Of a stretch of 37,199 nt of DNA, positions 22,494-31,026 are shown piece by piece. Each line of letters opens with the position of its first letter. Position 1 is the stretch's first letter. The DNA is from Candidatus Woesearchaeota archaeon (lineage in GTDB: Archaea; Nanobdellota; Nanobdellia; Woesearchaeales; SKIA01), in the NCBI GenBank assembly GCA_007117065.1, contig SKHI01000020.1, positions 1 through 37,199 of the forward strand, read 5' to 3'. A program made the position numbers and the translations under genes. The notes under the pieces were generated by a model, which did not search any database, was not told the origin of the DNA, and saw nothing but the letters and a program-made list of their open reading frames with translations.

Positions 22494-23554
22494 ACCTTGA
22501 AGAATGGATTCAAAACGATATGGTTCAGTTTATAAAAAAAAATGAGCCAAAAAAAATACAGAAAACGTCTATACGTCATGAAGACCTTGCAATATTTGAA
22601 AAAGTAGATTTTGAAAAACGAATTGCGCGTGCATTAGAACAACAACGATACACGGAAGCAAAAGCGACCTTTACCGAACTAAAAAATGCATTCTTGAGCA
22701 TACCAAAAGACCACTATCAAGAACGCGTGCACTTATACAGAGTAATGCAACGCTGTTATAGAAAAATATACGACTACGTAGCAGATCAATACAAAACACA
22801 AAGACTCTTGTACCGAATGGACCAAAAAGAAGATGTTTTTGACGAACAAGTAGCTCCTAAAGATCTTAAGCATAACACTTCGGGAGCGCCCGCACCAAAT
22901 ATTGAAGAACTCATGTTTAAAAAAAATACTGAGCAAATACACATGCCTTCACACGAAGAAGGAGTTATTCAAAAAGAAACAGAGCTATTCCCCCTTCCTG
23001 AACAAGTAGCAAATCCCGATTTTGAGCCACAAAAAGAAATACATATCATCGAACACGTGCCGCAGAAGACAATACAATCAAATAGAGAACTCTTACACAA
23101 AGCAAATGCCTCGATTTCTGAGCATGCGCCGGAATGGAGTCCTGAAATACGGGTACACATAACCGCTCCACAAGAATCTTCTGAACATGAAGAGCCAAAA
23201 CAAGAACATTCCATTTCGCAGCAACAAAACGAAACTGCGGTACAACCTCCTGTACAAGAAAACAAACCTCCTGTTGAAGAACAGGAACCTGTGCAAAGAT
23301 TACAACATATCGTAGACAAATTACAGCGCCCAGTAGAAGAACATATAAAGCGCACAAATAATTTTAAACACAAACACGTAAAAAAGAGGTCAATGAGTGA
23401 ATTATATATGAAAGGGTACCATGCACTAAAACAAAAAAACTACTCTCAAGCACTGAGGTATTTTGAATTAAACTTACAGGAAAACTCTGTTGACAGAGCA
23501 ACACTATTACGTATAAAACAATGTAAGGAGGCAATATATGGTAAGACAGCTTGA
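22490..23554 (+). CDS. Linker-rich protein with C-terminal TPR-like hairpin
   Basis: 354 residues. The N-terminal helical part (about 1-115; FEKRIARALEQQRYTEAKAT, YRVMQRCYRKIYDYV) resembles a short helical repeat. A long Glu/Gln/Pro-rich disordered linker follows (about 125-285; many PEQ, EEP and QQ). It ends with a TPR-like hairpin (MKGYHALKQKNYSQALRYFE). It is cytoplasmic with no membrane helix. Lying between the wHTH and ATPase genes and overlapping the ATPase gene by 17 nt, it is a candidate scaffold for the secretion ATPase or its membrane platform. Function is inferred from context only. Confidence 0.65.
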   Translation: MNLEEWIQNDMVQFIKKNEPKKIQKTSIRHEDLAIFEKVDFEKRIARALEQQRYTEAKATFTELKNAFLSIPKDHYQERVHLYRVMQRCYRKIYDYVADQYKTQRLLYRMDQKEDVFDEQVAPKDLKHNTSGAPAPNIEELMFKKNTEQIHMPSHEEGVIQKETELFPLPEQVANPDFEPQKEIHIIEHVPQKTIQSNRELLHKANASISEHAPEWSPEIRVHITAPQESSEHEEPKQEHSISQQQNETAVQPPVQENKPPVEEQEPVQRLQHIVDKLQRPVEEHIKRTNNFKHKHVKKRSMSELYMKGYHALKQKNYSQALRYFELNLQENSVDRATLLRIKQCKEAIYGKTA

Positions 23555-24998
23555 CGGATATTCAGTAACTAGTAACAACGTTCTTGTTGACATAATAATA
23601 CAAGAAGACTTAGACGAACCAGTACCGCTCTACGTAATGAGTATAGCAAATATAAGTGATACAACAAAAATTATCCTTGAGAAAATACGTCAAGAATTTA
23701 TCGCGCACATGGATACCCAAAGTATACAGGACGCCGAAGAAAAACACGGGGTTGATCAGATAAAAAATCAATTCGATAAAGAGATACGTCGCCTTCTGAA
23801 AAAGTACTTCCCTGACGCAAACCAAGAAACAGAAGATATGTTGACAAATTATCTCATAGAAGAAAATCTTGGTCTAGGAAAAATAGAGATACTTCTGAGC
23901 GATCCAAATCTTGAAGAAATAGTAGTAAACAGTAGCCAAGAACCAGTGTGGGTCTATCATAAAAAGCACGCCTGGCTGAAAACAAACGTCAAAATACTCA
24001 ATGAGGCAAGAATACGACACTACTCTATGAGTATCGGACGTGAGGTAGGAAAAGAAATTACCACATTAACGCCATTAATGGATGCGCATCTTAAAACAGG
24101 AGATCGTGTAAACGCAACACTTATACCAATAAGTAGCAGAGGGAACACCATAACCATACGTAAGTTCGCAGAAGACCCTTGGACAATAACAAAATTCATC
24201 AAAGAAGGAACAATAAGCTTGGCAGCAGCAGCACTTATTTGGCTAGCAATCGAAAACGAACTCTCCATACTCATAGCAGGAGGAACAGGAAGTGGAAAAA
24301 CAAGTATGTTAAATGTTGTAGCAAACTTTTTTCCCCCAAATCAAAGAATTATCAGCATAGAGGATACCAGAGAACTTGTCTTGCCAAATACCTTACACTG
24401 GGTACCAATGGAGACGCGATTAGCAAACCCTGAAGGAAAAGGAGAAGTTTCAATGCTTGACCTTCTCATGAATAGTCTGCGTATGAGACCAGATAAAATA
24501 CTGGTAGGAGAAATAAGACGACAGAAAGAAGCAGAAGTACTTCTAGAAGCAATTCACACCGGACACAGCGTATACGGTACAATACACGCAAATGATGCAG
24601 AAGAGGTCGTTACAAGACTAACAAACCCTCCCATTGAAATTCCTAAACCGATGATTAGCAGTTTAGGACTTATTGTTGTACAAAATAGAAACAGACGAAC
24701 AGGAAAAAGACGAACCTTACAAGTAGCAGAAATTCTTCCCACAGGAGATGCAAACGTGCTGCTACAGTTAGATGCGTACAATGATCAACTCGTAAAAATA
24801 CGTGATAGTGAAAGTATCATGGAGAAACTACACCTCTATACAGGAATGACTCCTGACCAACTCTCAGATAATCTAAAACAAAAAATTCGTCTTCTCAAAT
24901 GGATGACGCTTCAGAAAAAAGAAGAAGTAAACGAGATAGGACTCATTATTAGTAAATACTATCGCGGGCTATTAACAGAGGAACTAGAAGAGGAATGA
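23538..24998 (+). CDS. Type IV pilus/type II secretion ATPase (GspE/TadA/ArlI superfamily)
   Basis: 486 residues. Hexameric ATPase that powers assembly of pilin-like filaments. The N-terminal domain (about 1-110) has the LTNYLIEENLGLGKIE lead-in. The N2 region includes EEIVVNSS and TLTPLMDAHLKTGDRVNATL. The RecA-like domain has Walker A GGTGSGKTS (residues 248-256), the Asp box SIEDTRE, Walker B ILVGEIRRQKEAEVL and the His box TIHANDAEE. The 60-residue tail (KKEEVNEIGLIISKYYRGLL) is common in archaeal forms. The stop overlaps the next gene (ATGA, 24995-24998). Which substrate it moves is inferred from the three pilins downstream. Confidence 0.93.
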   Translation: MVRQLDGYSVTSNNVLVDIIIQEDLDEPVPLYVMSIANISDTTKIILEKIRQEFIAHMDTQSIQDAEEKHGVDQIKNQFDKEIRRLLKKYFPDANQETEDMLTNYLIEENLGLGKIEILLSDPNLEEIVVNSSQEPVWVYHKKHAWLKTNVKILNEARIRHYSMSIGREVGKEITTLTPLMDAHLKTGDRVNATLIPISSRGNTITIRKFAEDPWTITKFIKEGTISLAAAALIWLAIENELSILIAGGTGSGKTSMLNVVANFFPPNQRIISIEDTRELVLPNTLHWVPMETRLANPEGKGEVSMLDLLMNSLRMRPDKILVGEIRRQKEAEVLLEAIHTGHSVYGTIHANDAEEVVTRLTNPPIEIPKPMISSLGLIVVQNRNRRTGKRRTLQVAEILPTGDANVLLQLDAYNDQLVKIRDSESIMEKLHLYTGMTPDQLSDNLKQKIRLLKWMTLQKKEEVNEIGLIISKYYRGLLTEELEEE

Positions 24999-25804
24999 TT
25001 TACGATTACATCGCAAAAAACTATTTACCGCAACTTCAATATCAATTACGTGTAGCGCGGATAAGCGCAACACCAGAAGAATATGTTGCCCGTGTCTTAA
25101 AAAAGACGATGATGGGCACAATACTCTTAGGGATGCTTCTCTTCATGCTCATGGATCAGCAAGGCCAGCCCATCTGGTATACTCTTGTGGGAATAGTGGG
25201 AATATTCTTCGTTGGAGCATGGTTTGGCTTTCAACAACCAAAGATACGCGGATACTCACGGGCAAAAGACATTGATAGAGAAGTAGTGTTTGCAGGAAGA
25301 TACTTGCTTGTAAAATTACACAGCGGAAGACCGCTGGTAAACGCACTCTTTGACGCAGCAAATAGTTACGGGGTAGCAAGTAAATACTTTCAAGAGATAG
25401 TACGCGATATAGAATTAGGAACGCCAGTTGAGCAAGCAGTAGAACATGCGATGACCTACAGTGCATCAGCGAATTTTAGACGCATACTCTTTCAGATACA
25501 CGTAGCACTCCGTCTTGGAATGAACGTAACAAAAAGTCTTGAAGCAGTACTTGAAGACATACAAAAAGAACAACTTGTCATGGTACAATCATACGGAAAA
25601 AAACTGAGTTCAGTAACATTAGTATACATGCTTGTAGCAGTAGTATTTCCTTCGCTAGGAATGACTATACTTACTGTACTTCTTTCCTTTACACAAATAC
25701 AATTAAACCTCTTCACATACGGAGCAGTAATTGTACTTCTTGTTATACTCAACTTCATATTCATTAGCATCTTTAGAGGAATACGACCACAGGTGAACAT
25801 ATAA
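24995..25804 (+). CDS. Type II secretion F/TadC-type membrane platform protein, first copy
   Basis: 269 residues. Basic N-terminus, two adjacent helices (about 37-52, 56-73), then the cytoplasmic GspF domain. That domain has the LVKLHSGRPLVNALFDAANS and LGTPVEQAVEHAM helical pairs and FRRILFQIHVALRLGMNVTKSLEAVL. Two C-terminal helices follow. It is the membrane platform on which the ATPase acts. It overlaps the ATPase stop and lies 1 nt before a second, longer F-domain gene, so the platform is probably a heteromer. Confidence 0.88.
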   Translation: MIYDYIAKNYLPQLQYQLRVARISATPEEYVARVLKKTMMGTILLGMLLFMLMDQQGQPIWYTLVGIVGIFFVGAWFGFQQPKIRGYSRAKDIDREVVFAGRYLLVKLHSGRPLVNALFDAANSYGVASKYFQEIVRDIELGTPVEQAVEHAMTYSASANFRRILFQIHVALRLGMNVTKSLEAVLEDIQKEQLVMVQSYGKKLSSVTLVYMLVAVVFPSLGMTILTVLLSFTQIQLNLFTYGAVIVLLVILNFIFISIFRGIRPQVNI

Positions 25805-25805
25805 T

Positions 25806-26852
25806 ATGGCAAACTTTTTAGAGAAATTTGGAAGAGCATTCGTACCAGAAAAATTCAGAGAACCGCTCTGGCAATATCTATTCAAAGCAGGGTACTCAAA
25901 AACGCCGTACACGCTCTTTGGTGTGATATTCATTCTCTCCCTTATCACAACATACATTATCTTTTTTACAACACTACTTCCAGTCCTCGTTGATCAAAAT
26001 CAACTCATTGTATTCCTTGGCACACTTGGATTCTGGATAGTGGTGGTGGGTGCACAAGTAACACTTGCAATGTTCTTTATCTGGGTATACTTGAACCTAA
26101 AAATATATTCTCGCACACAAGAAATTGAAGACAAACTACCAGATTACCTAGAACTTGTTATCACAAACTTGCGCAGTGGAATGAGTCTTGACAGAAGTCT
26201 GTTTACTGCGATACGACCAGAATTTGGTGTCTTAGGAGCAGAAATAGGAATCGTTAGTAAAAAAGTAATGACTGGAAACGACACTGTACGTGCACTACAA
26301 GAATTTGGACATCGCTACGACAGCCCAATCGTACGAAGAAGCATAGACTTAATCGTAAGCGAAGTAGAAAGCGGTGGACAGATAGCAGACGTTATCGAAC
26401 GCGTAACAGAAAACATACGAAAAACACGACAACTCAAAAACGAGATGAGAGCATCAGTCGTAAGCTATATGATATTTATTAGTATGATAACAGTAGTTAT
26501 CGCACCCGTACTCTTCGCACTTGCACAAACCATACTATCCGTCATTATCAGTTTTGCAGAACAAATAGCAAGCGGACCAGATACGTCACAACTCGGAGGA
26601 GGAGCGACACTGTTTGAAACACTCGGTCGCCTTGCCGAAAACAAAGAAGAAATACTTGGTAATTTCTACGTATTCGGGTTCTTTGCAGTGGGAACAATTA
26701 GTTTATTTGCAGGAGTGTTGGTGAGTATTTTAGAAAAAGGCGATATCAGAGGAGGACTCAAATACATCCCGGTATTCGTATCCATTTCACTTATCATATA
26801 CCTCATAGCAACCGCTGTAATAGGCGCTACCTTTGGAGGAATGGTAAGCTAA
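25806..26852 (+). CDS. Type II secretion F/TadC-type membrane platform protein, second copy
   Basis: 348 residues. Two N-terminal helices (about 37-58, 65-98), then the F domain with EDKLPDYLELVITNLRSGMS, VRALQEFGHRYDSPIVRRS and GGQIADVIERVTENIRKTRQ. Three more C-terminal helices are separated by a Gly-rich extracellular loop (about 250-280). It is more complete than the first copy and similar to ArlJ-like platform proteins. It directly follows the first copy, closing the ATPase-platform operon; a TATA-like TTTAAATAA soon after the stop begins the pilin unit. Confidence 0.88.
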   Translation: MANFLEKFGRAFVPEKFREPLWQYLFKAGYSKTPYTLFGVIFILSLITTYIIFFTTLLPVLVDQNQLIVFLGTLGFWIVVVGAQVTLAMFFIWVYLNLKIYSRTQEIEDKLPDYLELVITNLRSGMSLDRSLFTAIRPEFGVLGAEIGIVSKKVMTGNDTVRALQEFGHRYDSPIVRRSIDLIVSEVESGGQIADVIERVTENIRKTRQLKNEMRASVVSYMIFISMITVVIAPVLFALAQTILSVIISFAEQIASGPDTSQLGGGATLFETLGRLAENKEEILGNFYVFGFFAVGTISLFAGVLVSILEKGDIRGGLKYIPVFVSISLIIYLIATAVIGATFGGMVS

Positions 26853-26864
26853 AAAGGAAATCTT

Positions 26865-26897
26865 TAAATAATATGTTTTGAAAAAATAAATAGGTGA
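26865..26897 (+). promoter_or_regulatory. Promoter and possible Shine-Dalgarno for pilin 1
   Basis: TTTAAATAA near 26865-26873 followed by AGGTGA ending about 10 nt before the ATG at 26908. A leader with a ribosome-binding site is uncommon in this window and would fit strong expression of a pilin. A second AT-rich box AAATAAATAG (near 26885-26894) leaves a leaderless start possible. Confidence 0.4.
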
Positions 26898-26907
26898 ATA
26901 AATTACC

Positions 26908-27366
26908 ATGAAAAAACTAGGACAAGCAGCATTAGAGTTTCTCTCAACGTATGGCTTCGCATTTCTTATTATATTAGTTATGATAGGAGCCCTCTCTTAC
27001 TTCGGAGTATTAAATCCGCAGAATCTACTGCCGGAAACGTGTACAACAAGCCCAGAGCTACACTGTGCAGATTATCGACTGACAAATAATAATATATCTT
27101 TGCAATTAGAGAATCGACTTGCAAGCGGTATAATGTTAGTCGGAATGACTGATTTAAGCGGTAATTCTCTTGACTGTGTTGCTACTCCTCCTTCACATAT
27201 ATCTCGTGGTGAACGAGGACAGATTGTATGTCAGATTCCCGAGGGTAATGCTTTAAGAGGAACGACCGGCGACAAAGACAGAGTCTCTTTCAATCTAAAT
27301 TACCGAATTGAAGGTGGAGCTTTCGATAGAGCAATGTCTGTCGAATTATTCGCTGTACGGCAATAA
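26908..27366 (+). CDS. Class III prepilin 1
   Basis: 152 residues. Leader MKKLG, then QAALEFLSTYGFAFLIILVM: cleavage between G5 and Q6 leaves Q+1 and E+5, the class III signal typical of archaeal prepilin peptidase substrates. The helix is followed by a beta-rich head with four cysteines in two close pairs (CTTSPELHC, and a second pair 17 residues apart). No prepilin peptidase gene is in the window. A U-rich tract after the stop (27383-27400) probably separates its transcript from pilin 2. Confidence 0.88.
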   Translation: MKKLGQAALEFLSTYGFAFLIILVMIGALSYFGVLNPQNLLPETCTTSPELHCADYRLTNNNISLQLENRLASGIMLVGMTDLSGNSLDCVATPPSHISRGERGQIVCQIPEGNALRGTTGDKDRVSFNLNYRIEGGAFDRAMSVELFAVRQ

Positions 27367-27382
27367 ACGCATCTATAAAATA

Positions 27383-27400
27383 TTTTTTTCTTTTTTTATT
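27383..27400 (+). terminator. U-rich terminator after pilin 1
   Basis: T7-C-T7 tract starting 17 nt after the pilin 1 stop. Such U-tracts are the sites where archaeal RNA polymerase pauses and FttA/aCPSF1 cuts. The TATA-like TCTATAAAAT just before it (27371-27380) is about 45 nt from the pilin 2 ATG, so pilin 2 would carry this T-rich leader. Confidence 0.5.
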
Positions 27401-27420
27401 CATTACATTCCTTTACTCCC

Positions 27421-27879
27421 ATGAACAACAAAAACAAACAAGGACAAGCAACAGTCGAGTACATGAGTACCTATGGATTCGCATTCCTCGCAATGCTCAT
27501 CGGCTTTGGAGCAATGGTGTACCTTGGGCTATTCAATACGGATGCTCTGCGAGCACAAGAATGTACGTTTACACCAGGGATTACTTGCACTGATTTCGTA
27601 CTAGAAGGGAATAGTCTTTCTGTTGTTATTCGCAATGATTTTGGAGTACCAATTAATTTTACTGATTCCCCGTTGGTTTTTGAATACCAGAGCGCGTTCT
27701 ATGCTTGTTCATTGTCGAATACAGCTCTTCCAAGTGATGCGTCTGTACAAATCAGCTGTTCTTTTGATCAAGCACAAAGAGGAGACAGATATGACGGCGT
27801 CATCCGCCTCTCATTCACTCGCGAAGGACATACTTACGAACACCCTCTTGTAGGATGGGTATCGGTTCTTGCACAATGA
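27421..27879 (+). CDS. Class III prepilin 2
   Basis: 152 residues. The leader MNNKNKQG is cleaved before QATVEYMSTYGFAFLAML (Q+1, E+5). The head again has four cysteines: a CX7C pair (CTFTPGITC) right after the helix, and a second pair 16 residues apart. Similarity to pilins 1 and 3 is strongest in the helix and the first Cys pair, with divergent heads. The stop overlaps the start of pilin 3 (27876-27879), so pilins 2 and 3 are coupled and may be made in a set ratio. Confidence 0.88.
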   Translation: MNNKNKQGQATVEYMSTYGFAFLAMLIGFGAMVYLGLFNTDALRAQECTFTPGITCTDFVLEGNSLSVVIRNDFGVPINFTDSPLVFEYQSAFYACSLSNTALPSDASVQISCSFDQAQRGDRYDGVIRLSFTREGHTYEHPLVGWVSVLAQ

Positions 27880-28328
27880 TGAAAAAAGGACAAGCAGTAA
27901 CGGAGTACTTGAGTACATACGGATTTATGTTCCTTGCAGTACTTATAGGTCTAGGGGTCTTAAGCTACGCTGGCTTACTTGACGTAGACCGCCTTCGTCC
28001 ACAAGCGTGCGAACTTTCCTTTGATGTGACTTGCCTCGACTTTGTCCTTGTCGACAATTCACTTAACCTCAGTATCCGAAATGACTTTCCTGTACCAATC
28101 ATAACGGTTTCAGATATTCAAGTATTTGTTCAAGGAGAATCAGTTACTCCAATATGTAATTCTCTCAATCTGGCCCCGGCACAAACAGGAATACTCTCCT
28201 GTGCATTAAATATGCCTCAATACCGGACAAATCAGCGCTACCGGCTAGAAGTAGGTATTCCATTTACGCAACAAAATAGTCCTAATCAGCACGTTATTAC
28301 TGGTCACATACATCTTTTATCACAATAA
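27876..28328 (+). CDS. Class III prepilin 3
   Basis: 150 residues. The leader MMKKG precedes QAVTEYLSTYGFMFLAVL, with the same G|Q and E+5 pattern. The four cysteines are CELSFDVTC plus a pair 14 residues apart. The ATG at 27876 overlaps the pilin 2 stop; the next codon is also ATG (27879), so the exact start is uncertain by one residue. An upstream start at 27855 would add residues before the leader that do not fit a class III signal. Confidence 0.87.
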   Translation: MMKKGQAVTEYLSTYGFMFLAVLIGLGVLSYAGLLDVDRLRPQACELSFDVTCLDFVLVDNSLNLSIRNDFPVPIITVSDIQVFVQGESVTPICNSLNLAPAQTGILSCALNMPQYRTNQRYRLEVGIPFTQQNSPNQHVITGHIHLLSQ

Positions 28329-28381
28329 CATTTATAAAAAGAGCTGGATTACATAGTATATCTTTTCAAAGTATTTCTTTT

Positions 28382-29032
28382 GTGGAGCACCTAATGGAAC
28401 AAACACAACACATCCTAAAAACAGGAACAACAACAGCAGGAATTGTATGCACTGACGGTATAGTGCTTGTCGCAGACAAGCGAGCAACAGTAGGACACAC
28501 CGTAGCAGCAGAAATAAAAAAAATAATTCCTATCGGAAAACGATTCGCAGTAACAATTGCAGGAACTGCAAGTGATGCAGTAATGCTTAGTCGCCACATA
28601 AAAAGTGAAATAAAGCTCAAAGAGTTACGAAGTGGCAACGAAGTAACTGTAAAAGAAGCAGCAAATCTCTTGGCACAATACGTCTATGGAAATATCAGGC
28701 AGCCAAGCATGATACAGGGAATAACACATTTCATCCTCGCAGGGTATGACAAGACAGGAGCATATCTTTATGATATCTTTCCTGATGGAAGCATAACGCT
28801 CATACAAGACTACTATTGTAGCGGAAGCGGATCGGTATATGCGTACGGATATGTTGATGCAGCATATAAGAGCTCCTTGACCGTTGAAGAAGGAATTACT
28901 CTGGCAAAAGGTGCGATAAAAGCAGCAATTAAACGAGACACTGCTTCAGGAAACGGATATGCTATTACCACAATAACTCCGCAAGGCATACAGGAAGTTG
29001 AAGACGTGACTTTTCAAAGTCCAATGCAGTAA
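28382..29032 (+). CDS. psmB: Proteasome beta subunit
   Basis: 216 residues. Catalytic subunit of the 20S proteasome, an N-terminal threonine hydrolase. The propeptide ends KTG before TTTAGIVC, so autocleavage exposes T16. The catalytic Asp in VADKRA (mature position 17) is present. The lysine usually at mature 33 appears as IKKI one position earlier, consistent with a one-residue deletion in the preceding loop. GSGSVYAYGYVD and GYAITTITPQG complete the fold. The GTG at 28382 has a TATA-like AGTATATC about 26 nt upstream; the ATG at 28394 is the alternative. It lies just before the FttA gene, an arrangement I recall from other archaea. No alpha subunit is in view. Confidence 0.93.
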   Translation: MEHLMEQTQHILKTGTTTAGIVCTDGIVLVADKRATVGHTVAAEIKKIIPIGKRFAVTIAGTASDAVMLSRHIKSEIKLKELRSGNEVTVKEAANLLAQYVYGNIRQPSMIQGITHFILAGYDKTGAYLYDIFPDGSITLIQDYYCSGSGSVYAYGYVDAAYKSSLTVEEGITLAKGAIKAAIKRDTASGNGYAITTITPQGIQEVEDVTFQSPMQ

Positions 29033-29065
29033 CGAGTAATAAAAATATTTTTTAGTGAGATACAC

Positions 29066-30964
29066 ATGACAGATCTTTTAGAAGAAGTATTACAATTTAT
29101 GCCTGCAGACGCGGTAAGCGAAGCAGCATTTGAAGGCGCGAACATCGTTTTATACACGAAGAGCAAACGGTTTCTAAAAAACTATGCTGATGCTGTACGA
29201 AAAGCAGTACATGCAGTCAAGAAACGAATAGAAGTGCGTCCAGATCCGAGCATCCAACTTTCTAAAGCAGAAGCGCAACAAACAATTATGAAACTCCTTC
29301 CGGAAGAAACAGGTGTTGCACAGATACTGTTTGAGGAAAAAAGAAGCGTAGTTATTATAGAGGCCGATAAACCTGGATTAGTCATAGGAAAAAACGGCGA
29401 ACTACTCGATAGAATAAAACAAGAGGCGCTCTGGTCGCCCGTAGTAAAAAGAAACCCTCCACTGAGAAGTGAGTTGATAGAAAAAATTCGTAGCGTTCTT
29501 TATGAGAATAGTGACGAACGAAGAAAATTCCTTAACGAAACAGGACAACGCGTGTATAGCGGGTATAAACGAAAAAAAGATCATGAATGGGTTCGTATCA
29601 CCTACCTGGGAAGTGGCCGACAAGTAGGACGAAGTAGTATTTTGCTTCAGACGCCAGAAAGCAGAATCCTTTTTGATTGTGGCCTGGATGTAAGTAGGTC
29701 AGATGAAGAAGCATATCCTTATCTTGACGCGCCAGAGTTTCGCCTTGAAGAACTTGACGCAATAGTAGTGAGTCACGCACACCTAGACCACACAGGTTTT
29801 CTGCCATACCTCTATAAATTTGGATATCGCGGACCGGTGTATTGCACCCTTCCAACAAGAGATATCATGACTCTTTTGCAATTAGACACGATAAAAATTA
29901 TGCGTGCAGAAGGAAAAGAACCGTTATACACAAGCGACGATATAAAACAACAACTTTTGCGTTGCATAACACTCGATTATGAAGAAGTAACAGACATCAC
30001 TCCTGATGTGCGTATAACGTTTCAAAATAGCGGTCACATGATAGGGGCTGCCATGGTTCATGTGCATATCGGAAATGGGCTACATAACATCTTGTATACT
30101 GCTGATATAAAATATACTGATACCTATTTGTTAAGTAAAGCAAAAACGAAATTTCCTCGTGCAGAGACGGTGCTTCTGGAAGGAACGTACGGTGGAGCTG
30201 ATAACGCTATGCCGCCTATGAAGGAACAAAACAAAGCATTTGCGGAGATAATTACAAAAACTATTTCTCGCGGTGGAAAACTTCTTGTTCCGGTATTAGG
30301 AAGTGGTCGCGGGCAGGAAATTCTTGCTCACATCCACGAAATGGTACTTGAAGGTCTTATCCCTGAGAATATTCCTGTGTACGTAGATGGAATGGTGTGG
30401 GATATTACTGCGATACATACTGCGTATCCGGAATTCTTTAATGCTCGTATGCGCAAGAAAATATTTCAAGAAGGACAAAATCCTTTCTTACAAGACTATA
30501 TCATAAATGTGGGTAGTCACAAAGAACGTCAAGAAATAATTGACAGTAACAAACCGTGTATTATTCTTGCAACAAGCGGAATGCTTGTAGGGGGCGCGTC
30601 TGTGGAGTATTTAAAGGGTCTAGCAGAACAAAAGAAGAACAGCCTTGCCTTTAGCAGTTATTTAGGCCCAGGAAGCTACGGACGGAGAATTCGAGATGGC
30701 GAGCGAGAAATAATGTTTCAAAAACAAGGTGGCGGACAAGAACCACTATATATTAATCTAGAGGTTCATACAATTGAAATCACTGGTCACGCAGATAGAA
30801 CTGAACTCATGAATTTCATAAAGAACTTACAGCCAAGACCAAGAAAAATTCTCATTAATCACGGAGAGGTAAGTCGCTGTTTAGACTTGGCGTCGTCATT
30901 ATACAAGAAGTATCGCATAGAGACACTTGCACCAAGAAACTTGGAAGCACTCAGACTCCGATAA
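29066..30964 (+). CDS. FttA/aCPSF1: KH-beta-CASP ribonuclease, transcription termination factor
   Basis: 632 residues. Archaeal homologue of CPSF73 that cleaves nascent RNA at U-rich sites and triggers transcription termination. The N-terminal KH domains have LVIGKNGELLDRI. The metallo-beta-lactamase core has HAHLDH (H237, H239, D241, H242) and NSGHMIGAAM. The beta-CASP domain holds VLLEGTYGG, VPVLGSGRGQEIL and ATSGMLVGG. The closing motif is TGHADRTEL and INHGEVSRC. Metal ligands look intact and the length is typical. It follows psmB by 33 nt and probably shares or neighbours its promoter. The many T-runs after genes in this window are its expected targets. Confidence 0.95.
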   Translation: MTDLLEEVLQFMPADAVSEAAFEGANIVLYTKSKRFLKNYADAVRKAVHAVKKRIEVRPDPSIQLSKAEAQQTIMKLLPEETGVAQILFEEKRSVVIIEADKPGLVIGKNGELLDRIKQEALWSPVVKRNPPLRSELIEKIRSVLYENSDERRKFLNETGQRVYSGYKRKKDHEWVRITYLGSGRQVGRSSILLQTPESRILFDCGLDVSRSDEEAYPYLDAPEFRLEELDAIVVSHAHLDHTGFLPYLYKFGYRGPVYCTLPTRDIMTLLQLDTIKIMRAEGKEPLYTSDDIKQQLLRCITLDYEEVTDITPDVRITFQNSGHMIGAAMVHVHIGNGLHNILYTADIKYTDTYLLSKAKTKFPRAETVLLEGTYGGADNAMPPMKEQNKAFAEIITKTISRGGKLLVPVLGSGRGQEILAHIHEMVLEGLIPENIPVYVDGMVWDITAIHTAYPEFFNARMRKKIFQEGQNPFLQDYIINVGSHKERQEIIDSNKPCIILATSGMLVGGASVEYLKGLAEQKKNSLAFSSYLGPGSYGRRIRDGEREIMFQKQGGGQEPLYINLEVHTIEITGHADRTELMNFIKNLQPRPRKILINHGEVSRCLDLASSLYKKYRIETLAPRNLEALRLR

Positions 30965-30997
30965 ATAACTACTATTAAGTAATTAATAGACGAAACC

Positions 30998-31006
30998 TTT
31001 AAATAG
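30998..31006 (+). promoter_or_regulatory. TATA box flanked by direct repeats, signal-peptidase gene
   Basis: TTTAAATAG centred 25 nt before the ATG at 31027. Copies of a 16-nt repeat, ACTATTAAGTAATTAA (30971-30986) and ACTACTTAGTAATTAC (31011-31026), match at 13 positions, are spaced 40 nt apart and flank the box. They look like a pair of operator half-sites. Confidence 0.4.
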
Positions 31007-31026
31007 TATTACTACTTAGTAATTAC

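Noticed and set aside
22969-23373. Cys-rich minus-strand frame opposite the linker-TPR gene
   Set aside because: Cysteine repeats arise from the reverse complement of CAA/GAA-rich linker codons; there is no promoter or homology sign.
22850-23380. Low-complexity repeat region that might be a repeat array or CRISPR
   Set aside because: It is a Glu/Gln/Pro-rich protein linker without regularly spaced identical DNA repeats.
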